A stretch of DNA of 64,000 bases from Catalinimonas alkaloidigena (GTDB taxonomy: Bacteria; Bacteroidota; Bacteroidia; Cytophagales; Cyclobacteriaceae). The notes under the pieces are model-generated. The model searched no databases. It was not told the DNA's origin and saw nothing but the letters and a program-made list of their open reading frames with translations. Shown one piece after another: positions 54,954 through 61,500 of this stretch. Every line of letters starts with the position of its first letter. The first letter of the stretch is position 1. The stretch is from contig NZ_JAQFIL010000001.1 in NCBI RefSeq assembly GCF_029504655.1, forward strand, positions 439,001 through 503,000, read 5' to 3'. The position numbers and the translations under genes were made by a program.

Positions 54954-55193
54954 CCTTTCTTTCTATTGCTTTAAAATTTATAAAATGATTGCTAAACTTC
55001 ACTTATATATTCGCTTGGTAAGGCAAAATTGTTTGAATTTTAGGATTTGATACGCAAATATTCAATGTTTGACTGAATTGGAAGGTGAAATTCCTAAATT
55101 GCGCCCGAATTATATCGCTATATAACAAGCCTTAGGTAGAATAAAAAAGCAGGCATCTATAGCGTTAACATTTCCCAAAACATTGTTATCACT

Positions 55194-56552
55194 ATGAACT
55201 TAAGCACTTTGACGGCCATCTCACCTATAGATGGCAGATATAGAAGTAAAACGGACGCTTTAGCACAGTATTTCTCAGAATACGCGTTAATCCGATACCG
55301 TGTACAGGTAGAAGTAGAGTATTTTATTGCGCTATGTGAACTGCGTCTTCCTCAGCTTTCGGGGGTAGATACGGCTGTTTTTCCTGAATTGAGGAAAGTT
55401 TATGAAGATTTTAGTGAGAAAGACGCAGCCTCTATTAAAGAAATAGAGAAAGTTACCAATCATGATGTCAAAGCGGTTGAATATTTTCTGAAAGAAAAGT
55501 GGGATGCGCTGGGGCTTACCGAATCCAAAGAGTTTATTCACTTTGGACTCACCTCGCAGGACATTAACAATACCGCTATTCCTGCCTCCATGAAAGATGC
55601 AATACAGCAGGAGGTACTGCCTCTGCTAAAAGAGGTAATGGATAAGATTCTTCAAAAAGCGGAGGAATGGAAAGATATTCCTATGCTGGCACGTACTCAC
55701 GGTCAACCCGCTTCGCCTACCAGGGTAGGTAAAGAGTGGATGGTGTTTTACGAAAGACTTCAGCAGCAACGGGCCTTACTGGAAACACTTCCTCATGCTG
55801 CTAAATTTGGTGGTGCAACCGGCAACTTCAACGCTCATGCTGTGGCTTACCCTGACACAGACTGGCTGGCCTTCGGAAATCAGTTTACAGAAAAATATTT
55901 AGGCTTACGCCGCAGTCATCCGACTACCCAGATCGAGCATTATGATATGCTGGCTGCCCTTTTTGATAACCTGAAGCGGATTAACGTAATTCTGCTGGAT
56001 TTCAGCCGCGATGTATGGCAGTATGTTGCTATGAACTACCTGAAGCAGAAAGTGGTAGCCAATGAAGTAGGCTCATCAGCCATGCCGCATAAAGTGAACC
56101 CCATAGATTTTGAAAATGCTGAAGGTAACCTGGGCATTGCCAATGCCTTGTTTGAGCATATGGCGGCCAAGCTACCGATCTCTCGCCTGCAGCGGGACCT
56201 GACTGACTCTACGGTATTGCGTAACATTGGCGTTCCTTTAGGACATACTTTAATCGCTTTTCATTCACTGCTTAAAGGTTTGGGTAAGATTGAAATCAAT
56301 GAAGAAGCGATACATGATGATTTGGAAGAAAACTGGGCGGTAGTGGCCGAAGGCATACAGACCATATTGAGGCGCGAAGGTTTCCCCAATCCATATGAAG
56401 CGCTGAAAACCCTGACTCGCAAGCAGGAAAGAATTACTGAGGCAGCGATTAAGCAATTCGTACACTCGCTGGAAGTGAGTGAAGAGGTGAAACAAGAGCT
56501 ATTGACAGTAACTCCTTTTAATTATACGGGGATAAGCAGTGACAAGAAATAA
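55194..56552 (+). CDS. purB: Adenylosuccinate lyase
   Basis: A 452-residue fumarase/aspartase-superfamily enzyme with two purine-pathway reactions: SAICAR to AICAR and adenylosuccinate to AMP. The start TAISPIDGRYRSKT, HFGLTSQDINNTAIP, the general-acid/base His in RTHGQPASPT, and the signature SSAMPHKVNPIDFENAEGN with the mobile catalytic Ser are all present. Length matches the E. coli-type enzyme (456). It has its own 240-bp upstream spacer. Confidence 0.96.
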   Translation: MNLSTLTAISPIDGRYRSKTDALAQYFSEYALIRYRVQVEVEYFIALCELRLPQLSGVDTAVFPELRKVYEDFSEKDAASIKEIEKVTNHDVKAVEYFLKEKWDALGLTESKEFIHFGLTSQDINNTAIPASMKDAIQQEVLPLLKEVMDKILQKAEEWKDIPMLARTHGQPASPTRVGKEWMVFYERLQQQRALLETLPHAAKFGGATGNFNAHAVAYPDTDWLAFGNQFTEKYLGLRRSHPTTQIEHYDMLAALFDNLKRINVILLDFSRDVWQYVAMNYLKQKVVANEVGSSAMPHKVNPIDFENAEGNLGIANALFEHMAAKLPISRLQRDLTDSTVLRNIGVPLGHTLIAFHSLLKGLGKIEINEEAIHDDLEENWAVVAEGIQTILRREGFPNPYEALKTLTRKQERITEAAIKQFVHSLEVSEEVKQELLTVTPFNYTGISSDKK

Positions 56553-56738
56553 TAAAACATTTTTTATAAAATCTTAGTATATTAACCTAGTTAATTAGAT
56601 GTAGAGAAGCAATTGTATGCCAAATATTGAAATGCATGTATTAATTCTCTAATTTTACATGCTTAATTAACGTTCTGCGAGAGGCTTCAGACAGAAGCAT
56701 TTAAAGGAAAAATTTCATATTATAGCTATATCTTAAGA

Positions 56739-56772
56739 AACGGCTGCTTTTGTATGCCGTTCTTTTGTTTTT
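56739..56772 (+). terminator. Hairpin with T-run upstream of greA
   Basis: AACGGC (56739-56744) and GCCGTT (56756-56761) form a 6-bp stem with an 11-nt loop, followed by CTTTTGTTTTTTA. It could end purB read-through or act as an attenuator in the greA leader. Confidence 0.55.
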
Positions 56773-56806
56773 TATAGTAGTACACAAAGTTTTAACATAA
56801 ATAAGT

Positions 56807-57280
56807 ATGGCACAGGTATCTTATTACACACAAGAAGGATTACAGAAGCTCAAGGATGAGCTGAATGAACTCAAAACTAAGGGCAGAACAGATATTGCCA
56901 AGCAGATAGCAGAAGCACGCGATAAGGGTGATTTGAGTGAAAATGCTGAATATGATGCTGCCAAAGATGCCCAGGGGATGCTGGAAATGAAAATCGCCAA
57001 ACTGGAAGAGGTAGTGGGGAATGCCCGTGTGTTGGATGAGTCAAAGCTTGACACTTCCAAGGTTTCAATACTTTCTAAGGTGAAGATCAAGAATCAGCAG
57101 AATGGAGCTGAGATGACTTATACACTGGTTTCTGAAGAAGAAGCAGATCTCAAAAACGGAAAAATTTCCGTTAAGTCACCCATTGGCAAAGGCTTGTTGG
57201 GAAAGAAAGTAGGGGATACTGCCGAAATCCAGGCTCCCGCCGGTACCATGAAATTTGAGATCAAAGACATATCCATTTAG
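56807..57280 (+). CDS. greA: Transcription elongation factor GreA
   Basis: At 157 residues it is the standard GreA length. The N-terminal coiled coil carries the acidic tip loop GDLSENAEYDAAKDAQ, whose Asp/Glu enters the RNA polymerase secondary channel and triggers transcript cleavage. The C-terminal FKBP-like domain has TYTLVSEEEADLKNGKIS and SPIGKGLLGKKVGD. It lies 3 bp upstream of the HIT gene; these two form an operon ended by a strong terminator. Confidence 0.95.
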   Translation: MAQVSYYTQEGLQKLKDELNELKTKGRTDIAKQIAEARDKGDLSENAEYDAAKDAQGMLEMKIAKLEEVVGNARVLDESKLDTSKVSILSKVKIKNQQNGAEMTYTLVSEEEADLKNGKISVKSPIGKGLLGKKVGDTAEIQAPAGTMKFEIKDISI

Positions 57281-57283
57281 ATC

Positions 57284-57676
57284 ATGGCTAGCATATTCAC
57301 CAAAATCATCAATCGCGAAATACCTGCATATATTGTTGCTGAGAATGACCATGCGCTGGCGTTTCTGGACATTCGCCCTTTGACCAAAGGACATACCCTG
57401 GTCATCCCTAAGCAAGAAGTAGATTATCTTTTTGATCTGGACGATGACTCCTATACGCAACTGCAACTATTTGCTAAAGAGGTAGCGCTTAAAATAGACA
57501 AAGTTATTCCCTGTGAGCGAATTAGCACTGCGGTGATTGGACTGGAAGTGCCTCATGCCCACATTCACCTCATTCCTATTAATAGCATGAGTGATGCTAA
57601 CTTTGGTAATCCTAAACTGCAGCTTGCTGATGAAGAAATGGAGCAGATTGCTGAAAAAATACGCTCCGCTACATAA
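57284..57676 (+). CDS. HIT family nucleotide-binding protein
   Basis: A 130-residue Hint/HIT protein with the start ASIFTKIINREIPAYIVAEND and FLDIRPLTKGHTLVIPK, and the histidine triad PHAHIHLIP (HxHxHxx), whose middle His is the nucleophile for nucleoside phosphoramidate or dinucleotide cleavage. It follows greA by 3 bp. Confidence 0.94.
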   Translation: MASIFTKIINREIPAYIVAENDHALAFLDIRPLTKGHTLVIPKQEVDYLFDLDDDSYTQLQLFAKEVALKIDKVIPCERISTAVIGLEVPHAHIHLIPINSMSDANFGNPKLQLADEEMEQIAEKIRSAT

Positions 57677-57702
57677 GTGTAGATTTTAATTCCCCTTTTT
57701 GA

Positions 57703-57747
57703 AACCAGCGTTAGGTGTGCTTCCGGCTCACCTGGCGCTGGTTTTTT
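57703..57747 (+). terminator. Strong Rho-independent terminator
   Basis: AACCAGCG (57703-57710) pairs with CGCTGGTT (57736-57743); AGGTG/CACCT extends the stem inside, and T6 follows. It ends the greA-HIT operon. Confidence 0.9.
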
Positions 57748-58152
57748 ATTTCCCGCCCTTTCTTATTCATGCCTGAATTTGACTAAAAGATTCATTCTTT
57801 CTGCAGATTCTCCATCACTACCCCACTTTACTACATCCCTCTCATAGTACACTTCGTGCCTTACCCTTTTTTATATCCCAATTACTCTAAATTTAATAAA
57901 TATGTAGAGTATACATTGAATAATTGCAAATAGATATGGTTGTAAATACAATAAAAAATTAGATAAATCATATTTATTAAATAATGTAAAATGAGAGAAA
58001 ACAGAATATAATATCGGCGTAGTGCAAAAAAGACTAAAAAAATTGCCGTGTACCTTTTTGTCAATTTTGAAGTCTGGAATGAGCGATCAGTTGATATTAT
58101 TTACTAAAGAATAGACCACAAAGTAAGCTACGATTATCAAAAAGATGCTTTT
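57748..58152. other. AT-rich gene-free spacer upstream of the secreted-protein unit
   Basis: About 400 bp with no credible reading frame. Positions 57880-58030 are especially A+T-rich. I found no full promoter match (a TTTG at about 58063 has no good -7 partner) and no repeats. Base composition changes here from the housekeeping genes to the giant surface-protein gene. Confidence 0.6.
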
Positions 58153-58551
58153 ATGAGCAAGTTTTACACATTTATCATCAGCCTGTGCATTTGTTTTTTG
58201 AGCCTGGAAGAGAGTTGGGCGCAATGTCCACAGCTTGATCAAATAAGTATACATACCAGCAATGCACAATCATTTGAGAAAGATGAGGGAACACTCCTCT
58301 TTACCATCTCAGCAGATATTGCTTTCAATAAAGATCAGTACAGAATCAGACTCTGGGATCATGATAAGCAACGCTACATCTATGATGATAACAACCCTGA
58401 TTTTTTGAACATCACTGAGGTCAAAGTTGACCAAAATCAAATCAGTTTTGCCTCACTTCCCAAAGGCAAATATGCGCTTGAACTACATGGTGGAAACTGC
58501 CAGTACACTCGCTTTGAGGTAAGTGGTCATTCTGAAACTAAATCTAACTAG
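58153..58551 (+). CDS. Small secreted protein, paralogue of the giant protein's N-terminal domain
   Basis: A 132-residue protein with a signal peptide (MSKFYTFIISLCICFLSLEESWAQ, cut before CPQ). The mature domain of about 105 residues has no family I recognise, but it lines up with mature residues about 32-150 of the next gene: both start QCP, then have YR[IV]RLW, a YDDNNPxFLNI core, and end with G.Y.L.L.GG.C. It is probably a beta-sandwich, secreted to the periplasm or surface, perhaps by the type IX system. It ends 2 bp before the giant gene, so the two are one transcript. Confidence 0.85.
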   Translation: MSKFYTFIISLCICFLSLEESWAQCPQLDQISIHTSNAQSFEKDEGTLLFTISADIAFNKDQYRIRLWDHDKQRYIYDDNNPDFLNITEVKVDQNQISFASLPKGKYALELHGGNCQYTRFEVSGHSETKSN

Positions 58552-58553
58552 GC

Positions 58554-61500
58554 ATGACAGTGGTAAATTTGAAAAATAGATTATTGGTAAGTGGGATAAT
58601 CAGTTTCATCTGTCTGCTGATGAATGGTTCACCAGCATTAGCCCAATGCCCTACAACAGGCGGAACAACCATTACAAAGACAGACGAGCTTTGCTTTAGT
58701 GCAAATGATGGTACAATTACTTTTACTTTTAGTGATGGTTCATACCCTTCAGTGACCGATTATAGAGTAAGGCTGTGGAATTTTGAAGAAGGCGCAACGG
58801 GTGCTTACGTATATGACGATAATAACCCTCCTTTTCTCAATATAGTCCCTGCTCCATCTATTGTAGCAGATATGTTGGTTTTTTCTAATGTTCCTCCGGG
58901 AGATTATCTGCTGGTATTGGACGGAGGAAGTTGTTCTAACGAAGATTATGGGTTCCTTTTTTCAGGAGCTCCAAATAGCGGTATCAGAATCAATGCCGCA
59001 ACAGAAATCGTTATTGATGAGCCAACCATAGCTACGGTCGGTAACGATCAGTGTAATGCGCCATTTAATGGGTCAATAGATGCTAGCGGAGCCGTTAGCG
59101 GTGGCACTGGAGGATATGAATATTCTATTGATGGAGGAACAAACTATCAGCCAAGCCCGGTATTCAGTAATTTAGAAAACAATACCTACACACTGACTGT
59201 CAGAGACACTAATGGTTGTATCAAAGAAGAAGCGAATATTGTCATTAATGATAATCGTGTGACACCCACAGCAGGCATTACGCCTTCACCTGCTTCTGTT
59301 TGTGCTGGAGAAGATTTAGTATTGGATGGAAACCCTGCGGGAGGAGCCGGAGGTTTTACTCATAGCTGGACCGGAGATACGGGTTTTCTTTCGGCTACCA
59401 ATGTAAGTAATCCAACCTTTAATGCAGCTACGGATGGCAATTACTCATTGACATATACAGTAACGGATGCAAGTGGATGTACGGCTACCAGCAATATTTC
59501 TGTAACAGTTAATGCCCTACCAGTAGTAGCAGATCAGATGCCTACGGTTTGTGCAGATATACCCGGAGGTACCCAGGCGACTGCTGTTGATTTGACCACA
59601 TTAAATGTGTCAATAGATGGAGGAAATGGCTACACTATCAATTGGTACGCTGATGCAGGTCCTGCTTCCCCAATAGCTGACCCAAGCAATGTGACAGTAA
59701 ATGGCGGAGACGATTTCTTTGCCGAAGTAATTGATGGAAATGGCTGTTCTTCTGTGGCAACGATCAGCTATAGTGTTGTTTCTGCTCCTATTGCTCCTGC
59801 AAATGTAACAACATCCAATATTATTTGTGATGGTTTTGATTTAAGCTGGGATGTATCAGCGACAGCTACTTCCTATAGAATAGAAATTGACGAAGACCCT
59901 GCTTATGGAAGTCCGGAAGTAAATGCAACGCAAGCTGGAAATACTTTAAATGTAAGTGGGTTAACACAGGGTACAGTATATAACATTCGTATTACACCTA
60001 TTAATAGTTGTGGAGACGGAACCTCAGCCACAGATACAGAAACGACTACAGATGTACCGCTAGCATTGGCGAATTTAGCCTCAGCCAACCCGGTCTGTGA
60101 TGGTTTTGATGTAAGCTGGGATGCTTCAGCAGGTGCGGTAGATTACCTGATAGAAATAGATGATGACCCTGGCTTTGGGAGCATAGAGGTGACTACCACG
60201 CAGGCAGGTATTACTTACAATGCCAGTGGCTTGTCACAGGGCATAACATACAACATCAGGGTAACGCCCAGAAATACCTGTGGAAATGGTGCTTCAGCCA
60301 CCGATACCGAGACGACTACCGATGTACCGGTGGCGCTAGCGAATTTAGCTTTGGCCAACCCGGTCTGTGATGGCTTTGAAGTAAGCTGGGATGCCTCGGC
60401 AGGTGCGGTAGATTACCTGATAGAAATAGATGATGACCCTGGCTTTGGGAGCATAGAGGTGACTACCACGCAGGCAGGCACGACATACAATGCCACAGGC
60501 TTGTCACAGGGCATAACATACAACATCAGGGTAACGCCTAGAAATACCTGTGGAAATGGTGCTTCAGCCACAGACACCGAGACGACTACCGATGTACCAG
60601 TGGCACTTGCGAATTTAGCTTTGGCTAATCCGGTCTGTGATGGCTTTGAAGTAAGCTGGGATGCTTCAGCAGGTGCGGTAGATTACCTGATAGAAATAGA
60701 TGATGACCCTGGCTTTGGGAGCATAGAGGTGACTACCACGCAGGCAGGCACGACATACATTGCCACAGGCTTGACACAGGGCATAACATACAACATCAGG
60801 GTAACGCCCAGAAATACCTGTGGAAATGGTGCTTCAGCCACAGACACCGAGACGACTACGGATGTACCGGTGGCGCTAGCGAATTTAGCTTTGGCTAATC
60901 CGATCTGTGATGGCTTTGAAGTAAGCTGGGATGCATCGGCAGGAGCGGTGGATTATTTGATAGAGATAGATGATGATCCTGCCTTTGGCAGCATAGATTT
61001 GACCACGACTCAGGCAGGTATTACTTACAATGCCACAGGCTTGTTACAGGGCACTACTTATAACATCAGAGTAACGCCCAGAAATACCTGCGGCGATGGA
61101 GCCTCAGCCACAGACACCGAGACGACTACGGATGTACCGCTGGCCCTGGCGAATTTAGCTACAGCCAACCCGGTCTGCGATGGCTTTGAAGTAAGCTGGG
61201 ATGCTTCAGCAGGAGCGGTGGATTATTTGATAGAGATAGATGATGACCCTGCCTTTGGCAGCATAGATCTGAGTACTACTCAGGCAGGTATTACTTACAA
61301 TGCCACAGGCTTGTTACAGGGCATAACATACAACATCAGGGTAACGCCCAGAAATACCTGTGGAGACGGAACCTCAGCCACAGATACAGAAACGACTACA
61401 GATGTACCGGAGCAGCCTATCAATCTGCTCAGCAGTGGAGAAGTCTGTGATGGATTTGATGCAGCCTGGGACCCGGCTTTGGGAGCAGCAAGTTATCGGG

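Noticed and set aside
57748..58152. Origin-like AT-rich region
   Set aside because: No repeated DnaA-box-like 9-mers were seen and no dnaA/dnaN nearby; AT-richness alone is not enough.
59903..60088. Minus-strand reading frames within the giant gene (also 61601-61864, 62435-62635, 63713-63913)
   Set aside because: They mirror the repeats of the plus-strand gene; the last two are identical only because of the 1278-bp duplication.
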